Counted from the stretch's first letter, positions 7,752 through 16,879 are shown. The stretch: DNA of 64,000 nt from DASWJZ01 sp963739005 (GCA_963739005.1 CAVTYQ010000007.1:62001-126000); one strand, 5' to 3'. A program made the numbers and translations. The notes: a model not told the origin generated them from the sequence alone.

Positions 7752-8753
7752 ATGAGCGTTAGGATCGGCGTGATCGGGGCGGGCGTGATGGGTGCCGACC
7801 ACGCCCGTATCATCGCGGGCCAAGTGCAGGGTGCGCATCTTTCCGCCGTCTCGGACGCGGACGAGAACCGCGCCCGCAAGACGGCGAAGGCGAACGGCGC
7901 ACGGCATTTCACCGACGGGAACGCCCTCATCGCCGACGACGAGGTCGGCGCGGTGCTCATCGCCTCCCCTGACGAGACGCACGCCGAATACGTGCTCGCC
8001 TGCCTGAAGCGCGGCAAGCCGGTGCTCTGCGAGAAGCCGCTCGCGCCGACCGCGGCGGAGGGGCTGCCGCTGGTCAAGGCGGAGGCGGCGGGCGGGAAAC
8101 ATCTGATCCGCGTTGGCTTCATGCGCCGCTTCGACCCGGCCTATGCGGAGATGCGCGAGACGCTCCGCGGCGGCAGGCTCGGAAGCGCGCTCCTAATCCA
8201 TTGCGCCCATCGCAACGTCTCGGCACCGGACTGGTTCACACCGGCAAATTCGATCACAAATTCGGCGGTGCACGAGTTCGACATCCTGCGCTGGCTCCTC
8301 GGCGAAGAGATCGTCTGGGTGACCACGCTGAAGCCGAAGGGAAAGCGCGGCGTGATGGCGAACGATCCACTCATCGTCATCGCGGAGACGGAAAGCGGGA
8401 TATTCGCCGACATCGAGGTCTTCATCAACGCAGCCTACGGCTACGAAGTGCGCGGCGAGCTCGTCTGCGAGAACGGGACGGTGGAGCTCGCCCGCCCGCC
8501 CGCGAGCGGCACCGTCCGCCTCAAGGGCGAGCAGGCGCTCTCCTTTCCGCCGGACTGGCGCGGCCGTTTCGCCGACGCCTACCGGATCGAGCTGCAGGCC
8601 TGGGTCGACAATCTCGGCAAGAAGCGCGCGCCGGGCGCGACCGCGTGGGACGGCTATGTCGCGAGCGCCGTCGCGGAGGCCGGGGTGACGTCGCTGAAGA
8701 GCGGGAAGCGCGAGGCGGTGAAGCTCGCGAAGAAGCCGGACTTCTACGGCTGA
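7752..8753 (+). CDS. Gfo/Idh/MocA-family NAD(P)-dependent oxidoreductase
   Basis: The product (333 residues from the ATG at 7752) has an N-terminal Rossmann domain beginning RIGVIGAGVMGADHARI and the CEKPLAPT segment typical of the Gfo/Idh/MocA family. It continues with GFMRRFDPAYAEMRETL, the pattern of inositol 2-dehydrogenases. The C-terminal half is the usual mixed sheet domain that holds the substrate. Such enzymes oxidise cyclic polyols or sugars with NAD. No other inositol catabolic genes are near, so the substrate stays open. A frame open back to 7530 is not used, since the Rossmann domain begins directly at 7752. Confidence 0.9.
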   Translation: MSVRIGVIGAGVMGADHARIIAGQVQGAHLSAVSDADENRARKTAKANGARHFTDGNALIADDEVGAVLIASPDETHAEYVLACLKRGKPVLCEKPLAPTAAEGLPLVKAEAAGGKHLIRVGFMRRFDPAYAEMRETLRGGRLGSALLIHCAHRNVSAPDWFTPANSITNSAVHEFDILRWLLGEEIVWVTTLKPKGKRGVMANDPLIVIAETESGIFADIEVFINAAYGYEVRGELVCENGTVELARPPASGTVRLKGEQALSFPPDWRGRFADAYRIELQAWVDNLGKKRAPGATAWDGYVASAVAEAGVTSLKSGKREAVKLAKKPDFYG

Positions 8754-8781
8754 GCGGGGAGGGCGCCGAGCCTTATCCGGG

Positions 8782-9057
8782 CTAGCGGTCGCGCCCGCGC
8801 GCGGCAGTCGCGAACGCCTCGGCGCGCACGCGCGCGGAGGAGCGGATCAGGCTCTTGATCGGGCGCGGGGCCTTGCCGGAGAGGTCGGCGATCTTGCGAT
8901 CCTGATCCATGATGAAGGTCTTCGCCGGGGCGTCGCCGTCGAGACCGCCGAGGCTCTCGCCCGGGACCTTGCGGTTGGAGGCGCGGGTGCCATCCTCGTA
9001 GAGGACATCGAAGAGCACGAAGCTGGTGTCGATCTTGTCTTTCTTGCGGGCCATCAT
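8782..9057 (-). CDS. Conserved small hypothetical protein (91 residues)
   Basis: I do not recognise a named family. The protein is small, basic at its C-terminus and without membrane segments or signal peptide. Its middle (TSFVLFDVLYEDGTRASNRKV, then DGDAPAKTFIMDQDRKIADL) looks like a folded beta-rich domain. Two ATG codons are adjacent (9057 and 9054); the first overlaps the stop of the upstream gene by four bases (ATGA), so the pair is translationally coupled. Codon use matches the core genes around it. Confidence 0.6.
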   Translation of the reverse strand: MMARKKDKIDTSFVLFDVLYEDGTRASNRKVPGESLGGLDGDAPAKTFIMDQDRKIADLSGKAPRPIKSLIRSSARVRAEAFATAARGRDR

Positions 9058-9245
9058 TCGTTCTCCGTCGGGTTCTCGGGAGCCGGCGCCGCGGAATTCG
9101 CATCCGGGCCGAGGAGCGCGTCGCGCTCTTCCCGTCGCCGCTGCGCATCCGCCTCACGGCGCTCAAGCCGCTCCCGCTTCTTCTGATCCTTGGCGCGCTC
9201 GCGGTCGCCGCGCTGCTGGCGGTAGTTCGGGGGCCGGAAGGCCAT
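9054..9245 (-). CDS. Small charged coiled-coil-like protein (63 residues)
   Basis: The product begins MAFRPPNYRQQRGDRERAK and then is almost wholly Arg, Lys, Glu and Ala, consistent with a long charged helix, ending in an acidic Pro-rich tail. Peptides with this start are, from memory, common in Rhizobiales; no function is known. It is the first gene of a two-gene unit with the 91-residue protein and overlaps it by four bases. Confidence 0.55.
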   Translation of the reverse strand: MAFRPPNYRQQRGDRERAKDQKKRERLERREADAQRRREERDALLGPDANSAAPAPENPTENE

Positions 9246-9292
9246 CGCGATCTCCTCGCCGGTCGGTCCTCGGCCAGATGAGGCCGACAGTG

Positions 9293-9319
9293 AAAAGCCC
9301 GGCGCTCATGGCGCCGGGC
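9293..9319 (-). terminator. Intrinsic terminator of the cold-shock gene
   Basis: A perfect 9-bp stem (GCCCGGCGC at 9297-9305 with its complement at 9311-9319, loop TCATG) is followed on the minus strand by TTTTC. It lies 26 bases behind the cold-shock gene stop at 9345. Confidence 0.8.
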
Positions 9320-9344
9320 CGGAAGTCCAAGCCTGCTTCGGGCT

Positions 9345-9548
9345 CTACTCCAGCGTAATGTTCGACGCGGCGGGCTTGCCGCGGTCGGTGACGACCTCGA
9401 AGCTCACCTTGTCGCCCTCGCGCAGCGACGCGATGCCGGAGCGCTCGAGCGCGGAGATGTGGACGAACACGTCCTTCGCGCCGTCGGACGGGGCGATGAA
9501 GCCGAAGCCCTTCGCCGTATTGAAGAATTTCACAGTGCCTTTTGCCAT
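9345..9548 (-). CDS. Cold-shock protein, CspA family
   Basis: This 67-residue protein is a single cold-shock domain. Both RNA-binding motifs are intact: KGFGFI (RNP1) around residues 13-18 and VFVHIS (RNP2) around residues 27-32. Such proteins bind single-stranded RNA and DNA and melt secondary structure, either in the cold or constitutively. The gene has its own terminator and a leader region of more than 100 bases upstream (9549-9700), which in this family may take part in temperature control. Which paralogue it is cannot be told. Confidence 0.95.
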   Translation of the reverse strand: MAKGTVKFFNTAKGFGFIAPSDGAKDVFVHISALERSGIASLREGDKVSFEVVTDRGKPAASNITLE

Positions 9549-9760
9549 GGATCTGGCTCCTCTTGAAAACGCGTCAATCGCGTATCGGCCGCGGGCGGGA
9601 ATCGCCTGGCCGTTCGTTCCGATTTGGCGTTGACCTAGGAGAGTCCCCCCGAAGGGGCAGCAAGCAAGGCAGGCTAAATCCGGAATCCGGGCCGATATAG
9701 AGGTTTAGCGGCGGGAGTTCAATGCGGGGCGCGCGCGGCGGGACGGTTTCCTTCGGGAAG

Positions 9761-9791
9761 CGGCGCCCGACCCGCGGCGGGCCGGGCGCCG
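9761..9791 (-). terminator. GC-rich hairpin behind the DUF839 gene
   Basis: A perfect 9-bp inverted repeat, CGGCGCCCG (9761-9769) and CGGGCGCCG (9783-9791), lies 15 bases behind the stop of the DUF839 gene. It has no T-run after it on the minus strand, so its role as terminator is uncertain. Confidence 0.4.
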
Positions 9792-9806
9792 GCGAGGGGG
9801 GCTCGC

Positions 9807-11450
9807 CTAGTTCGTCATCTCGGCGGCGAGCGACATGACCTCCCAGGTCGTGTTCTCGCCGTGCTGCTGCGTGTAGAAGACGCGCCAGCCGCCATGGAAG
9901 GGCGTCGGCTCCTTGGTGCCGATCAGGCCGGCCTCGGTCGCGTCGCCATCGGAGACGTGGATGCCGGTGATCTCGTTGTCGCCCTCGTTCTGGAAGCCCT
10001 CGGCGCCCGACGCGCCGATCAGGGTGTCCATGGTCGCGAGCGGATCGCGGCCGATGGCGAAAAGGCGGTCAGGCTCGGTCCCCGGCTTCGAATAGTCCGC
10101 CGTCAGATCGACCACGTAGGCGGAATCGTAGGCGCGGCGCTGGCTGTGCATCGTGTCGCCGGCGTCTTCGACGAAGACCACCTTGTCGGCCGACCAGAAG
10201 GCGACGTTGTCGAAGCCGTTGTGCGCCTGGTCGCCGCGATAGGCCATCGTGATCGTGCCCGTCTCGGCGTCGGCGCTCGCCTGCATGAGCCGAAGCACCG
10301 CGCCGAAGCCGCCATACTCGGCGCCGACCTCGGTCTGATTGTTGGTGTCGCCGGTTTCGTCGAAGACGAACTCCTTGAAGTCGGAGCCCGGGCGGAACTG
10401 GCCGTTCTCGGGACGCTTCAGCGCCGTCGCGCCCTTCGCCTTGGCGAGCGCGTTGGCGTTGAAGGGCTCGGTTCCGTCCGCGTCCGTATCGTGGATCGTA
10501 ACCCAGGCCGTCTTCAGCGTCGTGCCGTAGGTGTGGAGTTCCTTCATGCCTTCCGACTTGATGTCGCCGTCGATGGCGTCGGCGTGGAAGGTGATCGGCT
10601 GGCCGTCGGCGGTCATGATCTGCAGCGCTTCGAGCCGCCCGCTCTTGGCGAGGTCCGTCGCGTCCTTCGGGATGAAGCGGTAGACGAAGGAGAACGGCTG
10701 CTTCGAATGCGGGTTTTCCGCGCCCTTCTTATCGTCGTCGTCCTCGACCAGCCAGACCGTGCCGTTCTTGTCGATCTGCACGCCCTCGTAGCTGCCGTGG
10801 CCGAAGACGCCGGGAAGCGGCTCGACCTTCGAGGGGAAGTCGAGGCTCGCCTGCCAGACGCCGCCGTCGGGGTCGCTCATCTCGGCGGTCAAGAGAAGGC
10901 GCTTGGCGAACGGATCCCAGGTCGAGCCGTCGATGGTCGGAATCGGCGCGCCGTTCACGTCCTTCTCCGCCATCAGCGTGACGCGATGCGCGACGTCGGC
11001 GTCGAGGTTGACGCGGGTCAGATGCCCGAGGTTCTTGCCCGACGCGTCGAGCGGCCCGTTCTCGTGCCCCTGGAAGAGGAAATGCGTGCCGTAATCGTAG
11101 CCGGCGGTCGGGCCGGCCGCGCCGGTGAGCACAAGGTAGGTGTTCTTGTCGGGCTCCGTCTTCGTCGCCTCGATCAGCACGTTCTTCTGCTGCACGGCGC
11201 CATAGGCCGGGATCATCGAGCCGTCGCCGGCGAACCCGTAGAAGGGGAAGGCGCCGGAGACGTTCTCGACCGGCAGGTAGCCGATCGCGACCGGAACCTC
11301 GATCAGGCCGGCGCCGAGCACGTTGGCGGAGGCCGTGCCTTCGACCTTGGCGACGGGGCTCGGGACCGGCGTGAAATCGGCGGCGGCGGCAGGCGCGGCG
11401 GCGATGGCGATAAGACTCGCCGAGGCGAGGAGAACGCGTGTCGATGTCAT
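9807..11450 (-). CDS. Secreted DUF839 / PhoX-like protein
   Basis: The 547-residue product has a clean signal peptide (residues 1-23, ending AAPAAAA). The mature part has DUF839/PhoX-type features: a repeated beta-rich layout, TYLVLTGAAGPTAGYDYGTH, WDPFAKRLLLTAEM, HGSYEGVQIDKNGTVWLVEDD and, near the end, HNGFDNVAFWSADKVVFVED. PhoX proteins are periplasmic calcium- and iron-dependent alkaline phosphatases, and many DUF839 members are uncharacterised. It stands alone, so a PhoX-like phosphatase role is an inference from family resemblance. A long open frame on the opposite strand is a GC shadow. Confidence 0.82.
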   Translation of the reverse strand: MTSTRVLLASASLIAIAAAPAAAADFTPVPSPVAKVEGTASANVLGAGLIEVPVAIGYLPVENVSGAFPFYGFAGDGSMIPAYGAVQQKNVLIEATKTEPDKNTYLVLTGAAGPTAGYDYGTHFLFQGHENGPLDASGKNLGHLTRVNLDADVAHRVTLMAEKDVNGAPIPTIDGSTWDPFAKRLLLTAEMSDPDGGVWQASLDFPSKVEPLPGVFGHGSYEGVQIDKNGTVWLVEDDDDKKGAENPHSKQPFSFVYRFIPKDATDLAKSGRLEALQIMTADGQPITFHADAIDGDIKSEGMKELHTYGTTLKTAWVTIHDTDADGTEPFNANALAKAKGATALKRPENGQFRPGSDFKEFVFDETGDTNNQTEVGAEYGGFGAVLRLMQASADAETGTITMAYRGDQAHNGFDNVAFWSADKVVFVEDAGDTMHSQRRAYDSAYVVDLTADYSKPGTEPDRLFAIGRDPLATMDTLIGASGAEGFQNEGDNEITGIHVSDGDATEAGLIGTKEPTPFHGGWRVFYTQQHGENTTWEVMSLAAEMTN

Positions 11451-12179
11451 GGGAGGCCTCCGGTGGTTGGTTCTCCCTGGCCTTAGGCGCGAGGCGTGTC
11501 ACTCACGCGACGGAACGATTTCGCTCCGATGGCGCTCGTAGAACGCGACGGAAAGATGGACGCACGCGATCGTTCCCGCGGCCGATGCGGCCCGGGGGCT
11601 CTTGCCGCCCTCGTCCTTCGAGGCTCCCCCGGATCAAGCCCGGGGTCGCACCTCAGGATGAGGGCTTCGTTGCAGGCCTCCTCGCTTGAGGAGGGAACGG
11701 GGCGCTTGGCGAGCACCTCGGATATTTGTTTTGCGCGCTCTCCGAGCGCCCCGCGCGGCGGTTACGAAACCCAATTCGTCCACTCTTCCTTGCTTCGAGG
11801 CCCTTTCGAGAAGGGGCGCCTCGGCACCATGCAGCCGACAACATCCGGCGGAGAGCTTGCGCCCTCGGGGGACCCTTCCGGGCTTCGCCGTGCCGTCCCT
11901 CTCCGGGAGGGCCGTCGCGGCGCCGCCCGCCCTTCCCGAAATAGCGCCGGTCGCGATCCGGTCCCTCCGTGAAGAGCGGTGAGGGGACGATACGCGGGGA
12001 TTTGGAAGCGGGGATAAGAGGGGAGATGTGCGACCGGGGGAGGGCGCATCGCAGTTACAGACAATTCGGGCTCGACCTGCACAGCCAGCACGACGTGGGC
12101 GTGACGGAGAAGGAGAAGGGCACGGATATCTCAAGGACGATGAGGCCGGCGATGGCCGTGTGGGAAAAAGCCGTCGGCG
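11451..12179. other. 0.7 kb stretch without a credible gene
   Basis: Open frames here are short, overlap on both strands and are Arg/Pro/Ser-rich, as expected for non-coding GC-rich DNA. The stretch holds a palindromic repeat (11609-11663) and a perfect small hairpin (CCTCCTC-GCTT-GAGGAGG, 11677-11694, no T-run). It separates the core-like DUF839 gene from the lower-GC darTG pair and probably marks the edge of transferred DNA. No tRNA or integrase remnant was seen. Confidence 0.6.
11609..11663. repeat. Palindromic intergenic repeat of a type widespread in Rhizobiales
   Basis: CCTCGTCCTTCGAGGC (11609-11624) and GCACCTCAGGATGAGG (11648-11663) form imperfect inverted arms around a GATCAAGCCCGGGG centre. 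The 'CCTCATCCTGAGGTGC' arm is one I recall from many dispersed intergenic copies in Bradyrhizobium-like genomes. I saw only one copy in this window. Confidence 0.5.
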
Positions 12180-13298
12180 TCACATTACTTCGGCCTCAGA
12201 AAGTGACTCGCTAATACTCAGGCGTACCCAACCGAGCAAAACGAGGTTGCGGATTGCCTTGGCAACAGCCAACTGCTTCTCAGGAGCTCGCCAGGATTTC
12301 TTCCATTCAAGTATGTAGTCATAGATATCACGTTCAGAAACCGGAACTCCTGGCTTCCTCTGTTTAATCTGCTTGCTGGCGAACAGGACTGTAAGAACTT
12401 CTTCTGCCTGCGCCGTGCTCTTTATGCGGCTGAATAGATCGACCGTCTTCGCAATTTTGGCCGCGTAGTTCTCGATCTCATTTCTGAAGCGGCTGCGCTC
12501 TTTCATATACTGACCGGAGACTCGGAGCGCCATCATCCGGCCAAGTTGTTGTTCATGGAGCCAGTTCCGGTTGGCAAAATCGTGCAGCGCTAATTTCACG
12601 TCACCTGAGAACGGTCCGTAACTTCCTTTGCCAAAAGCAAAACCTGTTGGCACCCCGAGCTCAGTCAAAACGTAACTGATCTTCTGAAAAATCGTCCTGC
12701 CCACGGGGTTTGCATATGGTTGGTCCTCGAGTTCCCGCAACACTTCCATAATCACGACCCACTCAGGTCTCAGCGGGCCGAGCTGATGTCCCTTCCCTCC
12801 GAGGCTCATTTGTGACGGCTCGGCGAGGAATTGCTCTGTTAGTTGGTTCTTGGGAGTTCCATATGGCGCGTACAGGTCGACATCGATAGGCCGGTGCGCA
12901 AGCTTACCATAAATCAGCGGCCCCACTTCAGACCACTCCAGGCCGCCGTTTCCACAGCCGAGCGGAGGCATTGCGAGGCTAGTGATTTCCCACTGATCGA
13001 CGTGAGCCACAAGGTAGTCCAGGCCCTTCTCGATATCGCTCAGCCGAGAAGGCGATCTCCAATGACCCTTGGTCGGAAAGTTGACGATCCGACCCCCCGA
13101 AGCACTGACGTAAAGGTATGGTATTCCCAAGCGAACCGCTTTCAGCTCGGCTCGACGCTTGTAGTCCTCGTACATGTCAGGGAATCGTAACTTGAACTGT
13201 TCGGCGACACCCTTGCCCATGACCCCTACGCAGTTCACCGTGTTCACAAGAGTCTGTGCGGAGCTTTCGAAAAGATCACCTATCAGTGCCCTGAACAT
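12180..13298 (-). CDS. darG: DarG-like macro-domain antitoxin (DNA ADP-ribosyl glycohydrolase)
   Basis: DarG removes ADP-ribose that DarT puts on thymidine in DNA and also binds DarT. The start is set at the ATG at 13298 (MFRALIGDLFES), where the macro domain begins; the frame runs open to 13487 but overlaps darT. Macro-domain features are LVNTVNCVGVMGKGVAEQF (residues 18-36), NFPTKGHWRSP (73-83, with the conserved Lys) and PPLGCGNGGLEW (111-122). The rest (about 165-372) is a helical C-terminal domain that in DarG contacts the toxin. Length is 372 residues. It follows darT with a 16-base gap, and base composition is lower in GC than in the flanking core genes. Confidence 0.9.
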   Translation of the reverse strand: MFRALIGDLFESSAQTLVNTVNCVGVMGKGVAEQFKLRFPDMYEDYKRRAELKAVRLGIPYLYVSASGGRIVNFPTKGHWRSPSRLSDIEKGLDYLVAHVDQWEITSLAMPPLGCGNGGLEWSEVGPLIYGKLAHRPIDVDLYAPYGTPKNQLTEQFLAEPSQMSLGGKGHQLGPLRPEWVVIMEVLRELEDQPYANPVGRTIFQKISYVLTELGVPTGFAFGKGSYGPFSGDVKLALHDFANRNWLHEQQLGRMMALRVSGQYMKERSRFRNEIENYAAKIAKTVDLFSRIKSTAQAEEVLTVLFASKQIKQRKPGVPVSERDIYDYILEWKKSWRAPEKQLAVAKAIRNLVLLGWVRLSISESLSEAEVM

Positions 13299-13314
13299 GA
13301 CAGAATCTATCCCC

Positions 13315-13920
13315 CTATCGGAAGAATAGCACGGGCGCGATGGTAATGGGCAGAGCGAAGCCCGCGTTCGTAAGACGGTCCCGTGCGCCCGCGTCAACAA
13401 CATATGCGCCCGCGAGGAAGCTTGTTTCCACCTGGTGCGGAACCAAGGTTTCCGCACACTTCCGCGCTTTGTGCCGCCAATACGCAATCGGGTCGCCGGG
13501 ATGACGCCAATCCATCGAGTAGATGTCGTCGAAATTCAACGCTTGCCACTGCCGCGGATGAAGAAATCTTGCGTAGTCGCTTGCGGCATTCTGATCGGAC
13601 AGCACTGTCCCCTCAATGCCGAGCACGGTGGTTGAGACTTTTAGAACGCAAAGGCTGTCTGCCTCCCCGTGCCGCTTGAACATCATCGGATTGCGTGCGT
13701 CGAAGTACAGATTCGCATACTGATGGAGTTTCAGTCCGCCGGGGACGTGCTTCTGATCCCGTTTGTCTTGGACCGGCTGCATCGCGACCGAGTGATGCTG
13801 AAGCTTCGCGGCGCGTTCGTAAGATAGTATGCCGTGCTCGATAACCGACGATACGTTGGCTATCGGCATGATGCATTGGAACTCTACGACACGCGGGTCC
13901 ATGGGAAGTTGGTAGCGCAA
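13315..13920 (-). CDS. darT: DarT-like DNA ADP-ribosyltransferase toxin
   Basis: DarT (DUF4433) attaches ADP-ribose from NAD to thymidine in single-stranded DNA, which blocks replication. The 201-residue product has the usual size and family segments: an N-terminal strand followed by SSVIEHGILSYERAAKLQHHS, then LHQYANLYFDARNPMMF (residues 65-81), and KARKCAETLVP (151-161), whose Glu157 fits the catalytic glutamate. The start may be Met1 or Met7 (13902). It begins 13 bases behind the uvrA stop on the same strand and precedes the DarG gene, the normal toxin-antitoxin order. GC content is visibly lower than in uvrA. Confidence 0.9.
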   Translation of the reverse strand: MRYQLPMDPRVVEFQCIMPIANVSSVIEHGILSYERAAKLQHHSVAMQPVQDKRDQKHVPGGLKLHQYANLYFDARNPMMFKRHGEADSLCVLKVSTTVLGIEGTVLSDQNAASDYARFLHPRQWQALNFDDIYSMDWRHPGDPIAYWRHKARKCAETLVPHQVETSFLAGAYVVDAGARDRLTNAGFALPITIAPVLFFR

Positions 13921-13933
13921 ATTGGCGGGAACA

Positions 13934-16879
13934 TCACTCCGCCGCCTCGACCCTCCGCCGCGCCGGCCTTCTCGCCAGCACCGGCTTCAGGAACGCGCCA
14001 GTATAACTCCGCTTCTCCTTGACGATCGCTTCGGGCGGTCCCGCCGCGACAATTTCCCCGCCGCCGTCGCCGCCTTCGGGGCCGAGGTCGATGATCCAGT
14101 CGGCGGTCTTGATGACCTCAAGATTGTGCTCGATGACGACCACCGTGTTGCCCTGCTCGACCAGCTCGTGGAGGACTTCGAGGAGCTTCGCCACGTCGTG
14201 GAAGTGGAGGCCGGTGGTCGGCTCGTCGAGGATGTAGAGCGTGCGGCCGGTCGCGCGCTTCGACAGCTCCTTGGAGAGTTTTACGCGCTGCGCCTCGCCG
14301 CCGGAGAGCGTCGTCGCCTGCTGGCCGATGTGGATGTAGTTGAGCCCGACGCGCGCGAGCGTCTCCAGCTTGTCGCGGATCGACGGCACGGCCTGGAAGA
14401 ATTCGCGCCCTTCCTCCACCGTCATGTCGAGCACGTCGGCGATCGACTTGCCCTTGAAGACGATGTCGAGCGTCTCGCGGTTGTAGCGCTTGCCGTGGCA
14501 GACGTCGCAGGTGACGTAGACGTCGGGCAAAAAGTGCATCTCGATCTTGATGACGCCGTCGCCCTGGCAGGCCTCGCAGCGCCCGCCCTTCACGTTGAAG
14601 GAGAAGCGGCCGGGGCCGTAGCCGCGCGCCTTCGCCTCCGGCAGGCCGGCGAACCATTCGCGGATCGGCGTGAAGGCGCCGGTGTAGGTCGCGGGGTTCG
14701 ACCGAGGCGTGCGACCGATAGGGGACTGGTCGATGTCGATGACCTTGTCGAGATGCTCAAGGCCGGAGAGCGAAGCGTGCGGGGCGGGGTGCTCGCGCGC
14801 GCCGTTCAGCCGCCGCGCCACGGCCTTGTAGATCGTGTCGATCAGAAGCGTGGATTTGCCCCCGCCCGAGACGCCGGTGACGGCGGTGAAAAGCCCGAGC
14901 GGGATCGCGGCGGTAACGGTCTTCAAATTGTTGCCGGTGGCGCCCGTGACGACGAGCTGGCGGCCCTTCTGCGCCGGGCGGCGGAGCTCCGGCACCTCGA
15001 TCTCGCGCGCGCCTGAGAGATACTGGCCGGTCAGCGAGCGCGGGTTCGCCATGATGTCGGCCGGCGTGCCCTCCGCGATCACCTCGCCGCCGTGGATGCC
15101 GGCGGCCGGACCGATGTCGACCACGTGGTCGGCGGCAAGGATCGCGTCCTCGTCGTGCTCGACCACGATCACCGTGTTGCCGAGGTCGCGGAGGTGCTTC
15201 AGCGTTTCGAGCAGCCGCGCATTGTCGCGCTGGTGGAGGCCGATCGACGGCTCGTCGAGCACGTAGAGCACGCCGGTCAGGCCGGAGCCGATCTGCGAGG
15301 CGAGGCGGATGCGCTGGCTCTCGCCGCCGGAGAGCGTGCCGGAATTCCGCGCCAGCGTCAGATATTCGAGGCCGACGTCGTTCAGGAAATCCAGGCGCTC
15401 GCGGATCTCCTTCAGGATGCGGCCGGCGATCTCGTTCTGCTGCTTCGTCAGCGTTTCCGGCAGATCGGCGAACCACGTGCCGGCGGCGCGGATCGATTTC
15501 TCCGCGACCTGGCTGATGTTCAAGCCGGCGAGCTTCACCGCCAGCGCTTCCGGCTTCAGCCGCGCGCCGTGGCAGACCTCGCAAGGGGTGGCGGAGAAAT
15601 AGCGGCCGATCTCCTCCTTGACCCAGGCGGAGTCGGTTTCCTTCCAGCGCCGCTCCAGGTTCGGGATGACGCCCTCGAAGACCTTGCTCGTCTCGTAGGA
15701 ACGGAGGCCGTCGTCGTAGACGAACTTGACCTTGTCGTCGCCGGTGCCATGCAGGATGGCGTCCCGCGCCTTGGCCGAAAGGTCGGACCAGCGGTCGGTC
15801 AGCTTGAACTTGAAGGCGCGGGCAAGACCTTCGAGCGTTTGCAGGAAATAGGGCGATGAGGTCTTGGACCAGGGCGCGATGGCGCCGCCCTTCAGCGTCG
15901 CGTTCTCGTCGGGGATGACGAGGTCGGCGTCGATCGCCTGCTTGGTGCCGAGCCCGTCGCATTCGGGGCAGGCGCCGAACGGGTTGTTGAAGGAGAAGAG
16001 CCGCGGCTCGATCTCGGAAATCGTGAAGCCGGAGACGGGGCAGGCGAATTTCTCCGAGAAAACGATGCGCTCATGCGTCTCGTTCTTCGACTTGTGCGCG
16101 GCGTCGGCCGCGTGCGGCGGCAGCGCCTTGTCGGCGAGCTCGGTGATGGCGAGCCCGTCGGCGATCTTCAGCGCGGTTTCCAAAGAGTTGGCGAGGCGCG
16201 CGGAAATGTCCGCGCGGACGACGACGCGGTCGACCACGATGTCGATGTCGTGCTTCAGCTTCTTATCCAGCGAAGGGGCTTCCGCGATCTCGACGAACGT
16301 CCCGTCGATCTTGGCGCGCTGGAAGCCCTTCTTCAGGTATTCAGCGAGGTCCTTGCGGTACTCGCCCTTTCGCCCGCGCACGACGGGGGCGAGGAGATAG
16401 AGCCGCGTGCCTTCGGGGAGCGCGAGGATGCGGTCGACCATCTGGCTGACGGTCTGGCTCTCGATCGGCAGCCCGGTTGCCGGCGAATAGGGGATGCCGA
16501 CGCGGGCGAAGAGGAGCCGCATGTAGTCGTAGATCTCGGTCACCGTGCCGACGGTCGAGCGCGGGTTGCGGCTCGTGGTCTTCTGCTCGATCGAGATCGC
16601 CGGCGAGAGCCCGTCGATCTGGTCGACGTCGGGCTTCTGCATCATCTCCAGGAACTGGCGCGCATAGGCGGAGAGCGACTCCACGTAGCGGCGCTGGCCC
16701 TCGGCGTAGATCGTGTCGAAGGCGAGCGAGGACTTTCCCGAGCCCGACAGCCCGGTCATCACGATCAGGCTGTCGCGCGGCAGGTCGATGTCGATGTTCT
16801 TGAGATTGTGCTCGCGCGCGCCGCGGATCGCGATGAATTTGCCCGCGGATTTACCCTCGGGGGGCCTGTTCTTTGCCAT
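13934..16879 (-). CDS. uvrA: Excinuclease ABC subunit UvrA
   Basis: UvrA is the damage sensor of nucleotide excision repair; it dimerises, loads UvrB and is an ABC-type ATPase. The start is taken at the ATG at 16879 (MAKNRPPEGKSAGKF), giving 981 residues; the 24-residue extension to 16951 is not typical. Both Walker A motifs are present (GLSGSGKSSLAFDT near the N-terminus and GVSGGGKSTLL near residue 640), with the matching LSGGE signatures and zinc-binding Cys motifs (CPECDGLG, CEVCHGARL, CEACQGDG and CDVCHGKRYN). An SOS box lies upstream at 17062-17076. The stop is only 13 bases before darT. Confidence 0.98.
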   Translation of the reverse strand: MAKNRPPEGKSAGKFIAIRGAREHNLKNIDIDLPRDSLIVMTGLSGSGKSSLAFDTIYAEGQRRYVESLSAYARQFLEMMQKPDVDQIDGLSPAISIEQKTTSRNPRSTVGTVTEIYDYMRLLFARVGIPYSPATGLPIESQTVSQMVDRILALPEGTRLYLLAPVVRGRKGEYRKDLAEYLKKGFQRAKIDGTFVEIAEAPSLDKKLKHDIDIVVDRVVVRADISARLANSLETALKIADGLAITELADKALPPHAADAAHKSKNETHERIVFSEKFACPVSGFTISEIEPRLFSFNNPFGACPECDGLGTKQAIDADLVIPDENATLKGGAIAPWSKTSSPYFLQTLEGLARAFKFKLTDRWSDLSAKARDAILHGTGDDKVKFVYDDGLRSYETSKVFEGVIPNLERRWKETDSAWVKEEIGRYFSATPCEVCHGARLKPEALAVKLAGLNISQVAEKSIRAAGTWFADLPETLTKQQNEIAGRILKEIRERLDFLNDVGLEYLTLARNSGTLSGGESQRIRLASQIGSGLTGVLYVLDEPSIGLHQRDNARLLETLKHLRDLGNTVIVVEHDEDAILAADHVVDIGPAAGIHGGEVIAEGTPADIMANPRSLTGQYLSGAREIEVPELRRPAQKGRQLVVTGATGNNLKTVTAAIPLGLFTAVTGVSGGGKSTLLIDTIYKAVARRLNGAREHPAPHASLSGLEHLDKVIDIDQSPIGRTPRSNPATYTGAFTPIREWFAGLPEAKARGYGPGRFSFNVKGGRCEACQGDGVIKIEMHFLPDVYVTCDVCHGKRYNRETLDIVFKGKSIADVLDMTVEEGREFFQAVPSIRDKLETLARVGLNYIHIGQQATTLSGGEAQRVKLSKELSKRATGRTLYILDEPTTGLHFHDVAKLLEVLHELVEQGNTVVVIEHNLEVIKTADWIIDLGPEGGDGGGEIVAAGPPEAIVKEKRSYTGAFLKPVLARRPARRRVEAAE

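Noticed and set aside
9861..11486. 541-residue open frame on the plus strand
   Set aside because: Antisense shadow of the DUF839 gene; composition is non-protein-like and no domain is visible.
11451..12179. Small genes or an RNA gene in the gene-free stretch
   Set aside because: Short overlapping frames on both strands with biased composition; no tRNA-like cloverleaf or conserved RNA recognised.
14757..15962. Long alternative frame inside uvrA
   Set aside because: Arg/Ala-rich shadow; uvrA itself is complete.
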